DNA of 64,000 nt from Pseudonocardia sp. Lineage in GTDB: Bacteria; Actinomycetota; Actinomycetes; Mycobacteriales; Pseudonocardiaceae. Location: contig JAOZVV010000056.1 in assembly GCA_025869365.1 (NCBI GenBank), positions 1 to 64,000 of the forward strand, in the 5' to 3' direction. A model generated the notes under the pieces. The model searched no databases. It was not told the DNA's origin and saw only the letters and a list, made by a program, of their open reading frames with translations. Shown here one piece after another: positions 41,872 to 50,033 of the stretch; the first letter of the stretch is position 1, and every line of letters begins with the position of its first letter. Made by a program: the position numbers and the translations under genes.

Positions 41872-41917
41872 GCGACCGCCCCGGGTGCCCGGTTCCCGCA
41901 CCCGCCCGGGCGGTCGC
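41872..41917 (+). terminator. hairpin between fmdB and fmdA
   Basis: GCGACCGCCC / GGGCGGTCGC, a 10-bp stem separated by 26 nt that themselves contain CGGGTGC/GCACCCG pairing, making a long stem-loop. It may terminate fmdB transcripts or attenuate fmdA expression. Confidence 0.45.
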
Positions 41918-41982
41918 TGTGCAGGATCCATCGAGGCGCCGGGACCGGGTGCGCCCGCAGTCACCGCAGTGAGGAGTCACCC

Positions 41983-43236
41983 ATGCCTGAGGTTGTGTTC
42001 CCGCTCGACTCGATGAAGAAGTTCACGGAACAGCGCATCGTCGGCCACAACCGGTGGCACCCCGACATCCCGGCCCTGGTCGAGGTCACGCCCGGTGACA
42101 CGTTCCGGGTCGACTGCCGGGAGTGGTTCGACGGCGCCATCCACAACAACGACTCGGCCGACGACGTCCTGCACGCCCCGCTACCGGGGGTGCACGTGCT
42201 GTCCGGTCCGATCGCGGTCCGCGGAGCCGAGCCGGGCGACCTGCTGATCGTCGACATCCTCGACGTCGGCCCGATCCCGCAGGAGGACTCCGGCCCGCTC
42301 GCCGGCCAGGGATGGGGCTACACCGGCGTGTTCGCCACCGGCAACGGCGGCGGCTTCCTCACCGAGCAGTTCCCCGACGCCTACAAGGTGATCTGGGACT
42401 TCCAGGGCGGGAAGGCCACCTCCCGGCACGTCCCCGGGGTGTCGTTCACCGGGATCGTGCACCCGGGCCTGATGGGCACCGCCCCGTCGGCGGAACTGCT
42501 GCGGAAGTGGAACGCCCGCGAGGGTGCCCTCATCGCCACCGACCCGAACCGTGTCCCTCCGCTCGCCCTGCCCCCGTTGCCCGACTCGGCGATCCTGGGC
42601 AACCTGAGCGGAGACGAGTTCGACCGGGTCGCCGGTGAGGCCGCGCGCACGGCGCCGCCACGGGAGAACGGCGGCAACCAGGACATCAAGAACCTCACCA
42701 AGGGCTCGCGGGTGTTCTACCCGGTGTTCGTCAAGGACGCGAAGCTGTCGATGGGGGACCTGCACTTCTCCCAGGGCGACGGGGAGATCACGTTCTGCGG
42801 CGCGATCGAGATGGGCGGGTTCATGGACCTGCACGTCGACCTGATCAAGGGCGGCATGGCGACCTACGGCGTCAGCGAGAACGCGATCTTCATGCCGGGC
42901 AACGTCGACCCCCGCTACGACCAGTGGCTGGCGTTCTCCGGCACCTCGGTCACGCTCGACGGCGAGCAGCGCTACCTCGACTCGCACCTGTCCTACCAGC
43001 GGGCGTGCCTGCACGCGATCGACTACCTGCAGAAGTTCGGCTACAGCGACATCCAGGCCTACATGATCCTCGGTGCCGCGCCGATCGAGGGCCGCCTGTC
43101 CGGGGTGGTGGACATCCCGAACTCCTGCTCCACGGTCTACATCCCGACCGCGATCTTCGACATCGACGTGCGACCCGGCAAGAACGGACCCGCGCAGATC
43201 GACCCGGGCATCGGCGTGCCGAAGGCCAGCGCCTGA
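41983..43236 (+). CDS. fmdA: acetamidase/formamidase
   Basis: A 417-residue FmdA/AmdA-family amidohydrolase releasing ammonia from formamide or acetamide. Motifs: DTFRVDCREWFDGAIHNNDS, HVLSGPIAVRGAEPGDLL, GIVHPGLMGTAPS, ENGGNQDIKNLTKGSRVFYP (metal-site region), FSQGDGEITFCGAIEMGG. The length matches Methylophilus formamidase. Followed by the amide channel gene amiS, so it forms an amide uptake and hydrolysis module that complements the nitrile hydratase locus. Confidence 0.94.
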   Translation: MPEVVFPLDSMKKFTEQRIVGHNRWHPDIPALVEVTPGDTFRVDCREWFDGAIHNNDSADDVLHAPLPGVHVLSGPIAVRGAEPGDLLIVDILDVGPIPQEDSGPLAGQGWGYTGVFATGNGGGFLTEQFPDAYKVIWDFQGGKATSRHVPGVSFTGIVHPGLMGTAPSAELLRKWNAREGALIATDPNRVPPLALPPLPDSAILGNLSGDEFDRVAGEAARTAPPRENGGNQDIKNLTKGSRVFYPVFVKDAKLSMGDLHFSQGDGEITFCGAIEMGGFMDLHVDLIKGGMATYGVSENAIFMPGNVDPRYDQWLAFSGTSVTLDGEQRYLDSHLSYQRACLHAIDYLQKFGYSDIQAYMILGAAPIEGRLSGVVDIPNSCSTVYIPTAIFDIDVRPGKNGPAQIDPGIGVPKASA

Positions 43237-43326
43237 CGGTCCGGCACGTCACCACGAGCGACGGGTGGGGCCGGGCCCCGGACGGGCCCGGCCCCCTCGC
43301 CCTCCCGTCTCGGAAAGGTGTGACCC

Positions 43327-43968
43327 ATGGGATCCGTGGGACTGCTGTTCGTCGGCGCCGTCCTGTTCATCAACGGCGTGATGCTGCTGGGCTGGGTCGA
43401 CGCGAAGTCGGCGGCGCCGATCAACTTCTTCGTCGGCGCCCTGCAGATCATCACCCCGACCTACCTGATCTTCACCGCCAACGGCGACGCCGACACCATC
43501 CTGGCTGCGGCCGGCCTCTACCTGTTCGCGTTCACCTACCTCTACGTCGGGATCAACCTCACCTTCGACCTCGACGGCACCGGGCTCGGCTACTTCTGCC
43601 TGTTCGTCTTCGTCTCCGCGCTCGTCTACTCCGGTCTCAACTTCGTCCGGTTCGACGACCCGGGGTTTGGGGTGATCTGGCTGTACTGGGCGTTCCTGTG
43701 GCTGCTGTTCTTCCTGGTGCTCGGCCTCAAGCGCGAGAGCCTGACCCGCTACACCGGCGCGGTCTGTGCCATCCAGGGATGGGTCACCGCGTGGGTCCCG
43801 GCATTCCTGCTGCTCACCGGCAGCTACACCGGATACAGCAGGCAGATCGCCATCGCGCTCGCCATCTTCGCCGTCGTGGTCTTCGGCGGCCTCTACGTGA
43901 CGATCGGACGCCGCGGAGCGACTCCGGCACCGACCCATGCCGCAACCGGCGGCCACGTCACCGCGTGA
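43327..43968 (+). CDS. amiS: AmiS/UreI family amide channel
   Basis: A 213-residue inner-membrane protein with six helices: VGLLFVGAVLFINGVMLLG, INFFVGALQIITPTYLIFTA, LFAFTYLYVGINLTFDLDG, LYWAFLWLLFFLVLGLKRES, GWVTAWVPAFLLLTGSYTGY. These match AmiS/UreI channels for short amides and urea. Located 90 bp after fmdA. Confidence 0.93.
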   Translation: MGSVGLLFVGAVLFINGVMLLGWVDAKSAAPINFFVGALQIITPTYLIFTANGDADTILAAAGLYLFAFTYLYVGINLTFDLDGTGLGYFCLFVFVSALVYSGLNFVRFDDPGFGVIWLYWAFLWLLFFLVLGLKRESLTRYTGAVCAIQGWVTAWVPAFLLLTGSYTGYSRQIAIALAIFAVVVFGGLYVTIGRRGATPAPTHAATGGHVTA

Positions 43969-43994
43969 GGACGCGGGTTGGGTGACAGCCGCGA

Positions 43995-44873
43995 TCAGCG
44001 ACGGCGGCGTGCCGTGATGATCCAGGCACGCGAGTCGAAGTACACGCCGCCGTCGGTGTGGTGGGCGGCGAGGGTGGTGCGTAGCCGCGTGCGGGCGCGC
44101 TCGGCCGCCGCGGCGTCGAGGCCGGCGAGCAGGTCCTTGACCTCCCAGAGCCGGAGCACCGCGTCGAAGGCGGCGGCGGCGTCCGGGCCGTAGTAGACGG
44201 GCTCGTGCACGTCGGTGAAGGTGACGTCCGCGAAGCCGGCCGCTGCCAGGACGCCCTCCGCGACGGCCGGGTCCGCGAGGGAGAACGGGTCCGGACCGCG
44301 GGGGGTGACCGATGTGGCGGTGAGGGTCCGACGGATGGCGGTGGCCCACTCGTTGCGGTCGCGCTCCTGCCAGACCAGCAGCACCAGACGCGCCGCCGGG
44401 CGCAGGGCGCGCCCGATGTTGGTGAACGCGGCGACCGGGTCGGCGAAGAACATCGTCCCGAACCTGCTGATGCAGAGATCGAACAGCGCCGGTGGAAAGC
44501 GGTGGTCCTGGGCGTCCGCGTGCTCGAAGGTGATGTTGGTCAGCCCCTCGCCGTCGCTGAGCCGACGGGCCCGTTCGAGCATCGGCACGGAGAGATCGAC
44601 GCCGAGGACGCTCCCGGTGACGGCGGCGCGGGCGGCCTCGCGCGTGGACTGGCCCGTGCCACAGCCGATGTCGAGCACACGGTCGCCAGGGCCGACACCG
44701 GCCGCGGCGCGGAAGAGGTCGTTGTGCAGCCGCAACTCCGCGTCGTAGTCGAACAGGTCGGACATCACCGCCACCGCGTCCTCTCGATACCGATTCTCGA
44801 CCGGGCCGTCGCGGAGTATGCCTCTCCCCTGGTCCCGCGACACCGTCTCCGGCGCGAACCCCGCCGGGTTCAC
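43995..44873 (-). CDS. class I SAM-dependent methyltransferase
   Basis: A 292-codon frame. The conserved domain starts at MSDLFDYDAELRLHNDLF (ATG 44765), while the GTG at 44873 overlaps the MarR stop (GTGA) and allows coupling. SAM motif I is DRVLDIGCGTGQSTREAAR, motif II FDLCISRFGTMFF, motif III LRPAARLVLLVWQ. It resembles ubiquinone-type or small-molecule methyltransferases. The partner MarR gene suggests a detoxification or signalling role, which is inference. Confidence 0.8.
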   Translation of the reverse strand: MNPAGFAPETVSRDQGRGILRDGPVENRYREDAVAVMSDLFDYDAELRLHNDLFRAAAGVGPGDRVLDIGCGTGQSTREAARAAVTGSVLGVDLSVPMLERARRLSDGEGLTNITFEHADAQDHRFPPALFDLCISRFGTMFFADPVAAFTNIGRALRPAARLVLLVWQERDRNEWATAIRRTLTATSVTPRGPDPFSLADPAVAEGVLAAAGFADVTFTDVHEPVYYGPDAAAAFDAVLRLWEVKDLLAGLDAAAAERARTRLRTTLAAHHTDGGVYFDSRAWIITARRRR

Positions 44874-45307
44874 GTCCCCGCCACCCCGGGACCGCTGTCT
44901 CCCGGGCGGTCCGCGTCATGGTCGATCAGCCGCTCCAGGGCCGGTAGCGCCCTGCCGATGGCCTGGCGGTCATCGGAGCTGAGTCCCGCCAACCGGCGTC
45001 CGAACGAGGACGCCCGCCGATCGAGCATCTCTGCAAGACGTTCGCCGCCATCGCGCGTCAGCGTGAGCGCGGTCCTTCGGGCATCGCCGTCGTCGATGGA
45101 GCGAACGACCTGGCCGCCGCGCACCAGCGCACCGACAGCGCGGGACATGGTCGACAGCGTCACACCCTCACGCCGAGCAAGCTCGGACAGGGACAGCGGG
45201 CCGTCCTTGTCGATCGTGGACAGGACGGCGAGCTGCAGCGGCGAGGAGTCACCCCCCTTCGTGCGGCACAGTCCCCGACGCCGCGCATGAACCGCGCGCC
45301 CGCACAT
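44870..45307 (-). CDS. MarR family regulator (short N-terminus)
   Basis: A 145-residue winged-helix protein: SPLQLAVLSTIDKDGPLSLS, ELARREGVTLSTMSRAVGAL (recognition helix), DGDARRTALTLTRDGGERLA. The first 21 residues (MCGRAVHARRRGLCRTKGGD) replace the usual dimerisation helix, so the gene may be 5-prime truncated or have an atypical start. Its 5-prime end faces the gntR promoter and operator at 45360. Confidence 0.75.
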   Translation of the reverse strand: MCGRAVHARRRGLCRTKGGDSSPLQLAVLSTIDKDGPLSLSELARREGVTLSTMSRAVGALVRGGQVVRSIDDGDARRTALTLTRDGGERLAEMLDRRASSFGRRLAGLSSDDRQAIGRALPALERLIDHDADRPGDSGPGVAGT

Positions 45308-45359
45308 CAGGGCGGAGACGCTGTCCGGTGATCGAGTCCTGCACGGACGTCCTCGACCG

Positions 45360-45392
45360 TTGCTGCATCCAGACTCGCCGGTTTAGGATGCA
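45360..45392 (+). promoter_or_regulatory. gntR promoter with inverted repeat TGCATCC-N15-GGATGCA
   Basis: TTGCTG (45360-45365), 17-bp spacer, TTAGGA (45383-45388) is a plausible promoter. TGCATCC (45364-45370) and GGATGCA (45386-45392) are perfect inverted half-sites flanking the spacer. The same ATCC-N15-GGAT arrangement occurs at 48187-48209, and the half-site recurs at 46624, 53008 and 54779. Autoregulation by the GntR protein is the simplest reading. Confidence 0.6.
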
Positions 45393-45476
45393 CGCGAGCG
45401 CAGTTCGAGGCCTTCCCGGAGCCCGCGGCACGCGGTCTCGGGAACGGGCAGGATCTGCTCCGACCAGACTGGGGTG

Positions 45477-46214
45477 ATGGGCGAGGTGACCGTGACAGAT
45501 GCCGGTACGCAGGTCGAGGACCGCGACCTGGTCGACTCCCTCGTCGAGGATCTCCAGGAGCGCATCAGCACCGGCCAGATCCCCGCCGGCACGTGGCTGC
45601 GGCAGGCACACCTGGCCGAAGAGCTGGGCGTCAGCCGCACGCCCGTCCGGGAGGCGATCCGCCGGCTCCAGGCCATGGGCACGGTCGAGGTGATCGCGAA
45701 CCGGGGCGCCCGGGTCCGGCTGCCGTCCGCCCGGGACATCATCGAGGTCTACGAACTGCACGGCGTGCTGCAGGGACACGCGGGAGCGGCCGCCGCCGGA
45801 CTGATCACCTCGGAGCAGCTCGACCGGCTCGCGGCGGCCGAGAAGATGTTCCGCGCCGTCGTCGAGGACCTCAAGGCGGCCGGGGGCGACGCCACCGACG
45901 CGCAGCAGCGGTGGCACGAGGCGAACACGCAGTTCCACATGGTCATCATCGAGGCCGGCGGCAACACCCACCTCGCCGAGGTCATCGAGAGCCTGCATCG
46001 CAAGGTCCCCCGCAACCTCACCTGGATCGCGCTGGGCAATGACATCCGCCGGCTCGAGAAGGACGCGGCGGAGCACGCCGGGATACTCGATGCGATCAGC
46101 TCCGGAGACGCGACGGCGGCGCGTACCCAGCTGATCGGTCACGCCAAGCGGGCCAGCGACCTCCTCATCCGCACGGTGGACAAGATCGGGCAGGGGCCGC
46201 TCGAGCGGCGGTGA
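45477..46214 (+). CDS. GntR family (FCD domain) regulator
   Basis: A 245-residue FadR-type regulator. Winged helix: LVDSLVEDLQERISTGQIPAGTWL, then AHLAEELGVSRTPVREAIRR and EVIANRGARV. The FCD ligand domain follows (YELHGVLQGHAGAAAAGLIT, FHMVIIEAGGNTHLAEVIE, DAISSGDATAARTQLIGHAK) with metal-binding His/Asp residues expected for the family. Start ATG 45477 or GTG 45474. Likely regulator of the 46-58 kb catabolic genes through the GGATNCA/TGNATCC sites. Confidence 0.9.
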   Translation: MGEVTVTDAGTQVEDRDLVDSLVEDLQERISTGQIPAGTWLRQAHLAEELGVSRTPVREAIRRLQAMGTVEVIANRGARVRLPSARDIIEVYELHGVLQGHAGAAAAGLITSEQLDRLAAAEKMFRAVVEDLKAAGGDATDAQQRWHEANTQFHMVIIEAGGNTHLAEVIESLHRKVPRNLTWIALGNDIRRLEKDAAEHAGILDAISSGDATAARTQLIGHAKRASDLLIRTVDKIGQGPLERR

Positions 46215-46470
46215 CCACCTGGCATGACCCGGTTCGCATCGATCTCGGCCTCGGCCGCTCGACGGCCGGCCCGCTCATCGACCTCGCCCTGCGTCGCGAC
46301 CGCGACTCCCGGCCGGTCGACGACGTCACCCACCAGGTCCAGGAGATCCTCGGCTACTACCACGCCTTCCCTGCGGGTCACCGCTTCGCGGCCGTCGACC
46401 TGACCAGTGCGGTGGACGGCGTGCCCGATGTCCGGGTCCTCGGCTCGTCCGTTCGAACGGGGTGCCGTCG
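46215..46470. other. non-coding scar between gntR and caiB remnant
   Basis: About 256 bp with long shadow frames on both strands but no domain, no plausible start with a ribosome site and no coding continuity. Probably what is left of deleted genes together with the caiB fragment. Confidence 0.4.
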
Positions 46471-46572
46471 GCCGGCGATCCCGCTCGAGAGATCCACGAC
46501 CGTGTGGTCGTCGAGCGGGGCGGCCCCTGCCGCTCTCCCGCTCACGCCGGGCCCGCCGGTGTCCGTTCCCAC
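46471..46572 (-). pseudogene. 5-prime remnant of a CaiB/BaiF CoA-transferase gene
   Basis: From GTG 46572, with GGAGGGAGG as a good ribosome site, the frame reads 34 residues ending APLDDHTVVDLSSGIAG. That is the N-terminal strand of class III CoA-transferases (compare PLDGVTVVALEHAVAG of the intact CaiB gene here). Similarity stops abruptly after IAG. Promoter, operator and ribosome site are preserved upstream, so only the body of the gene was lost. Confidence 0.65.
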
Positions 46573-46610
46573 GAGCCCTCCCTCCACCCGGCCTGGCGAC
46601 CGCCGCGCCC

Positions 46611-46650
46611 ACCCTAGTTTGTGGGATGCAAAATCGTCAAGATTGCATCC
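46611..46650 (-). promoter_or_regulatory. GntR-type operator over minus-strand promoter (caiB remnant)
   Basis: A 27-bp site (46624-46650) with perfect arms GGATGCA and TGCATCC has TTGAC (minus strand) at its centre, positions 13-17. TTGACG (46640-46635), an 18-bp spacer and TAGGGT (46616-46611) form a promoter reading toward the caiB remnant. The site overlaps the last codons of the acyl-CoA ligase gene. Same geometry as at 52996 and 54766. Confidence 0.65.
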
Positions 46651-48139
46651 CAAACGCCAACTCGTCGCGAAGCACGCGGCGGAGCAGCTTCCCGGTCTCG
46701 TTGTAGGGCAGCGCGTCACGGACCTCGATCACCGTCGGAGCACAGGTGGACCGCAGCCGCAGCCGCACGTGCTCACGGAGCACGTCGACGGCCACCTCCT
46801 CACCCTCGGCGAACACGACCGCCGCAGCGACCGTCTCCCCCCACTCCGGATCCGGCACGCCGCACACCGCAGCGTCGGCGACGGCGGGATGTTCGAGCAG
46901 GGCCTGCTCGATCTCGCCGGGCGAGAGGTTCTCCCCGCCCCGGACGATGACGTCGTCCAGACGGCCGAGGACGTAGAGGTACCCGTCCCGGTCGAGGAGG
47001 CCCGCGTCCCGGGTCGGGAACCAGCCGTCCTCGCGGGTCGCCCGCCGTCCGACGTACTCCCCCGACACCTGCTCCCCACGCACCCAGATCTCTCCCCGTT
47101 CGCCGGCCGGCAGCACCTCGCCGTCCGCGCCCCGGATACCCACCTCGAGCGACGGCAGCGGCCTGCCCACCGACCCGAGCCGGTCCCGGATCCGGGGATC
47201 CGCACTCGCCGCCGCCGATCTGTGGTCCTCGGGTCCGAGGACGGCGATGGTGCTGGAGGTCTCGGTGAGGCCGTAGGCGTTCACGAAGTCGACCCGCGGC
47301 AGCGCCGCCAGCGCCCGGCGGATCACCGCCACCGGCATCGGACCACCGCCGTAGGACAGCGACCTCAGGTGCGGCAGGCCCTCGTCGCCCAGCTCGTCGA
47401 GGATCCGGCCGAGCATGGTGGGCACGACCATCGCGTGGGTGATGTGTTCCGCTCGCGCCGTCGCCACCCACGAACGCGCGTCGAAGGACTCCATCCGGAC
47501 GGCGCGCCTGCCCGCGAAGACGTTCGACAGCACGCCGGAGACACCCGCGATGTGGTACGGCGGGACACCGACCAGGACGGCTTCGGTCTCCTCCGCGCCG
47601 GCGAACTCGACGGACGACAGGACGTAGGAGACGAGGTTCTGGTGGCGCAGGATCGCCGCCTTCGGTTCGCCGGCGGTGCCGCTGGTGAACAGCAGGACCG
47701 CGGTCCGGCCCGGCTCGTCGGGCGCGTCCTCGACCGGAACGATCCCGGGATCCGCCGCGGCGTCGAGCAGCTCCTGTCTGCGCAGCACCACGATGCCCGG
47801 CGGCGCGCCGATCCGGTCCGCGACCGCATCGTCCTCGACGAGGACGGTCGCGGGGGCGAGCCGCTCCACCAGCGCTCGGAGCTTGTCGTCGGCGAGGCGG
47901 TAGTTGAGCGGTGCGAAGGGGATCCCCGCATAGGCCGCTCCGAACAGCGCCAGCGGGACGGCGTCGGAGTTGAGGTCGATCATCCCGAGCCGTTCGACGG
48001 ACTCGTCGGCGAGCAGCCGGGCGACCCGACGCGCCCGCAGGTCGAGGTCGGCGAAGGTCATCCCGTCGAGGCGTCCTCCGGTGGCGATCCGCTGCCCCAC
48101 ACCGTCCGCCGCCATCGCGAGCAGCATCGTGATGCTCAT
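46637..48139 (-). CDS. acyl-CoA ligase (ANL superfamily)
   Basis: A 500-residue AMP-forming ligase. LLFTSGTAGEPKAAILRHQN (P-loop), YGLTETSS, PTRDAGLLDRDGYLYVLGR, VRGGENLSPGEIEQ and the C-terminal LPYNETGKLLRR (catalytic Lys) are all present. Compact N-terminus starting MSITMLLAMAADGVGQR. The substrate class (fatty or aromatic acid) is not readable. It lies in the GntR region, divergent from the 48.3 kb unknown pair, and would activate the substrate for the CaiB/SDR enzymes. Confidence 0.9.
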   Translation of the reverse strand: MSITMLLAMAADGVGQRIATGGRLDGMTFADLDLRARRVARLLADESVERLGMIDLNSDAVPLALFGAAYAGIPFAPLNYRLADDKLRALVERLAPATVLVEDDAVADRIGAPPGIVVLRRQELLDAAADPGIVPVEDAPDEPGRTAVLLFTSGTAGEPKAAILRHQNLVSYVLSSVEFAGAEETEAVLVGVPPYHIAGVSGVLSNVFAGRRAVRMESFDARSWVATARAEHITHAMVVPTMLGRILDELGDEGLPHLRSLSYGGGPMPVAVIRRALAALPRVDFVNAYGLTETSSTIAVLGPEDHRSAAASADPRIRDRLGSVGRPLPSLEVGIRGADGEVLPAGERGEIWVRGEQVSGEYVGRRATREDGWFPTRDAGLLDRDGYLYVLGRLDDVIVRGGENLSPGEIEQALLEHPAVADAAVCGVPDPEWGETVAAAVVFAEGEEVAVDVLREHVRLRLRSTCAPTVIEVRDALPYNETGKLLRRVLRDELAFGMQS

Positions 48140-48174
48140 GCCGGTCGACCCGATGATCGGAGACCGCGGGACTC

Positions 48175-48211
48175 TTGCCGTGTTGTATCCACGCTGACTA
48201 TCTTAGGATCC
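48175..48211. promoter_or_regulatory. divergent promoter/operator region, TGTATCC-N15-GGATCC
   Basis: TTGCCG (48175-48180), an 18-bp spacer and TATCTT (48199-48204) give a plus-strand promoter for the 48.3 kb pair. Half-sites TGTATCC (48184-48190) and GGATCC (48206-48211) have the same 15-bp spacing as at the gntR promoter. Confidence 0.55.
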
Positions 48212-48275
48212 CGTTTAGGTGCCGTCGAGAGCTCGGCGTGAAATCGCACCGCAACCCGACCCGGAAAGGCACAGC

Positions 48276-48581
48276 ATGACCGCGTCCCCGTTGCGATCCG
48301 GCCTGCGACTGCAGAGCAGGACAAGTACGACCGAGGTGATCGTGGTCCGCCCCGGGCCTGCGGGCGCGGCCCTCGAATGCGGTGGTCTCCCCATGGCGCC
48401 CGGCGCGGACCCCGTGGAGGTGGTCTCCGGATCCGGTCCCGCGGTCCAGCTCGGGAAGCGCTACACCGACGCGTCCGGCTCGCTCGAGGTGCTCTGCACC
48501 AAGGCGGGCGCCGGGCCGCTGGCCCTCGACGGCGTCCTGCTGGAGATCAAGGCCGCCGCCCAGCTGCCGGCATCGGACTGA
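48276..48581 (+). CDS. uncharacterised 101-residue protein (first of an unknown pair)
   Basis: Starts MTASPLRSGLRLQSRTSTTE with GGAAAGG 8 bp upstream. Beta-rich: EVIVVRPGPAGAALECGGLP, QLGKRYTDASGSLEVLCTKA, LDGVLLEIKAAAQLPASD. Two Cys (LECGG, VLCTK) could bind metal. Family not recognised. It is 27 bp from the 457-residue gene and shares its promoter, so the two probably act together. Confidence 0.75.
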   Translation: MTASPLRSGLRLQSRTSTTEVIVVRPGPAGAALECGGLPMAPGADPVEVVSGSGPAVQLGKRYTDASGSLEVLCTKAGAGPLALDGVLLEIKAAAQLPASD

Positions 48582-48608
48582 TCGACGGACATCGGAAAGG
48601 GCAACAGG

Positions 48609-49982
48609 ATGACGGACAGTGTCAGCACCCCATCGCGGCAGGAGCCGCCGCCCGACGCAGCCCTCACTGCGGACGGGCTCACCCGGCTCCACCAGCGCCT
48701 CTGGACCGAACGCGGCAACCGCATCGGCCGGGACCTCACGGTGCCGCCGTGTCCCTACACCGCCGACGAGCTCGCCGCGCTCGCTGCCGGGAACCGCAGG
48801 GTCGGGTACCTCCCGCCGGAGGTCGCCACTCGCGCCACGCGCCACCTGCTCGGCGCGATGTTCCCGGCGATGGACTGCTACAGCCTTCAGCCGGACAACG
48901 AGGTGGAGAACCTCGTCACCAGGCCGGGATGGTTCGACTACGAGGCGGCGATCGACGCGCCCTACGGCGACACCACCGAGGCGGAACTCCGGCGGCGGGT
49001 GGCCGACGACGGCCGCGAGCTGCTGAACCTGAACCAGTACATCGTCGCGGCGCAGGACAGCAGACTGTTCACCGGGCACTACCTGGACGAGCGGCGGACC
49101 TGGCCTCGCATCGGCATCCTGGTCACCGGCCGCATCGTCTGCGTGCGTGTCGACGGCGACGAGATGGCCGAGGGGCTGGGCGACGAGCCGCCGCAGCCGG
49201 GAGCACTGCTGACCGCCTACGACCTCCACCACGACTTCAAGGCCCCTTACACGGGCGGGCGGTCGTTCGGAGTCGCCCGCAGCGAACGGGCCGCGAGCGT
49301 GACACCCGAGCCCCCGGCTCCGGCGCGCGGCATCCACGCCTCCCAGCTGGGACCGACGGACCCGGACGCGGAGTGGCGCCGCCAGGTCGACCGGCTCGTC
49401 GACGCCGGCGTCGCGGCCGAGCTGGGGCTGACCCCCGAGCAGTACGCCGCCTCGCTGCCGCGCTTCACGGCCCGACCCCCGACCTACGCCGGACGGTTCG
49501 ATGCCCCGGTGATCGTCGAGACCCGGGTCGAGTGGCGCCGGCTGTTCGAGCTGTTCGGGATCCGCGTCTCGCCGATCCTCGCCGTCTTCCCGCCGGCCGT
49601 GCCCACCGGAGCGGACTCGGCCCACCGCGACGAGCCGTACGCCGCGTGGTTCACCCGCTGGGGACAGCGGTTCGACGGACCGACCTCGCCCGAGGAGGCA
49701 CGTGCAGCGCTGCGCGCCGACGAGGTCGGGGCGAACCTCGTGGAGGGCGGTGCCGTCGCCCACGCGTTCCCCGAGCTCGTCGAGTCCGCCCGGTTCTTCG
49801 ACCACATCGGCGAGGTGCTGCCGGCGGCCGAGATCGCCGGGCCGTTGCCGTTCGAGCCGATCGACCGCACGCCGGGGATCTGCCGCTGGCGCGGCATCCC
49901 GGAGTTCGGCTGCAACCTCTATCCCCTGGCGTTCAGCGTCTTCCGGCCGCTCGTCCGGGGCCGGGAGATCACGACGGCGTGA
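48609..49982 (+). CDS. uncharacterised 457-residue protein (second of an unknown pair)
   Basis: Soluble protein beginning with a disordered PSRQEPPPDAA segment. Then LTRLHQRLWTERGNRIGRDL, GAMFPAMDCYSLQPDNEVEN, LNLNQYIVAAQDSRLFTGHY, LLTAYDLHHDFKAPYTGGRS, VEWRRLFELFGIRVSPILAV and the C-terminal CRWRGIPEFGCNLYPLAFSV. Conserved-looking His (YDLHHDF) and Cys residues may be functional. No known domain was recognised. Its GntR-region context points to carboxylic-acid catabolism. Confidence 0.75.
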   Translation: MTDSVSTPSRQEPPPDAALTADGLTRLHQRLWTERGNRIGRDLTVPPCPYTADELAALAAGNRRVGYLPPEVATRATRHLLGAMFPAMDCYSLQPDNEVENLVTRPGWFDYEAAIDAPYGDTTEAELRRRVADDGRELLNLNQYIVAAQDSRLFTGHYLDERRTWPRIGILVTGRIVCVRVDGDEMAEGLGDEPPQPGALLTAYDLHHDFKAPYTGGRSFGVARSERAASVTPEPPAPARGIHASQLGPTDPDAEWRRQVDRLVDAGVAAELGLTPEQYAASLPRFTARPPTYAGRFDAPVIVETRVEWRRLFELFGIRVSPILAVFPPAVPTGADSAHRDEPYAAWFTRWGQRFDGPTSPEEARAALRADEVGANLVEGGAVAHAFPELVESARFFDHIGEVLPAAEIAGPLPFEPIDRTPGICRWRGIPEFGCNLYPLAFSVFRPLVRGREITTA

Positions 49983-49986
49983 GACG

Positions 49987-50023
49987 CGGTCGGCCGCGTG
50001 CCACGGTGGCGCGCGGCCGACCG
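49987..50023. terminator. bidirectional terminator
   Basis: CGGTCGGCCGCG / CGCGGCCGACCG, a perfect 12-bp stem with a 13-nt loop, lies between the convergent 457-residue gene and the SDR gene. Confidence 0.75.
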
Positions 50024-50033
50024 TGCCGGGGCC

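Noticed and set aside
46624-46650. GGATGCA/TGCATCC inverted repeat as terminator of the acyl-CoA ligase gene
   Set aside because: Arms are only 7-9 bp with an 11-13 nt loop and no T tract. The same 27-bp site recurs at two other promoters, so an operator is more likely.
46211-48241. Long plus-strand open frame of 676 codons starting at the gntR stop
   Set aside because: Almost all of it is antisense to the acyl-CoA ligase, whose motifs are unmistakable. The first 80 codons have no recognised similarity.
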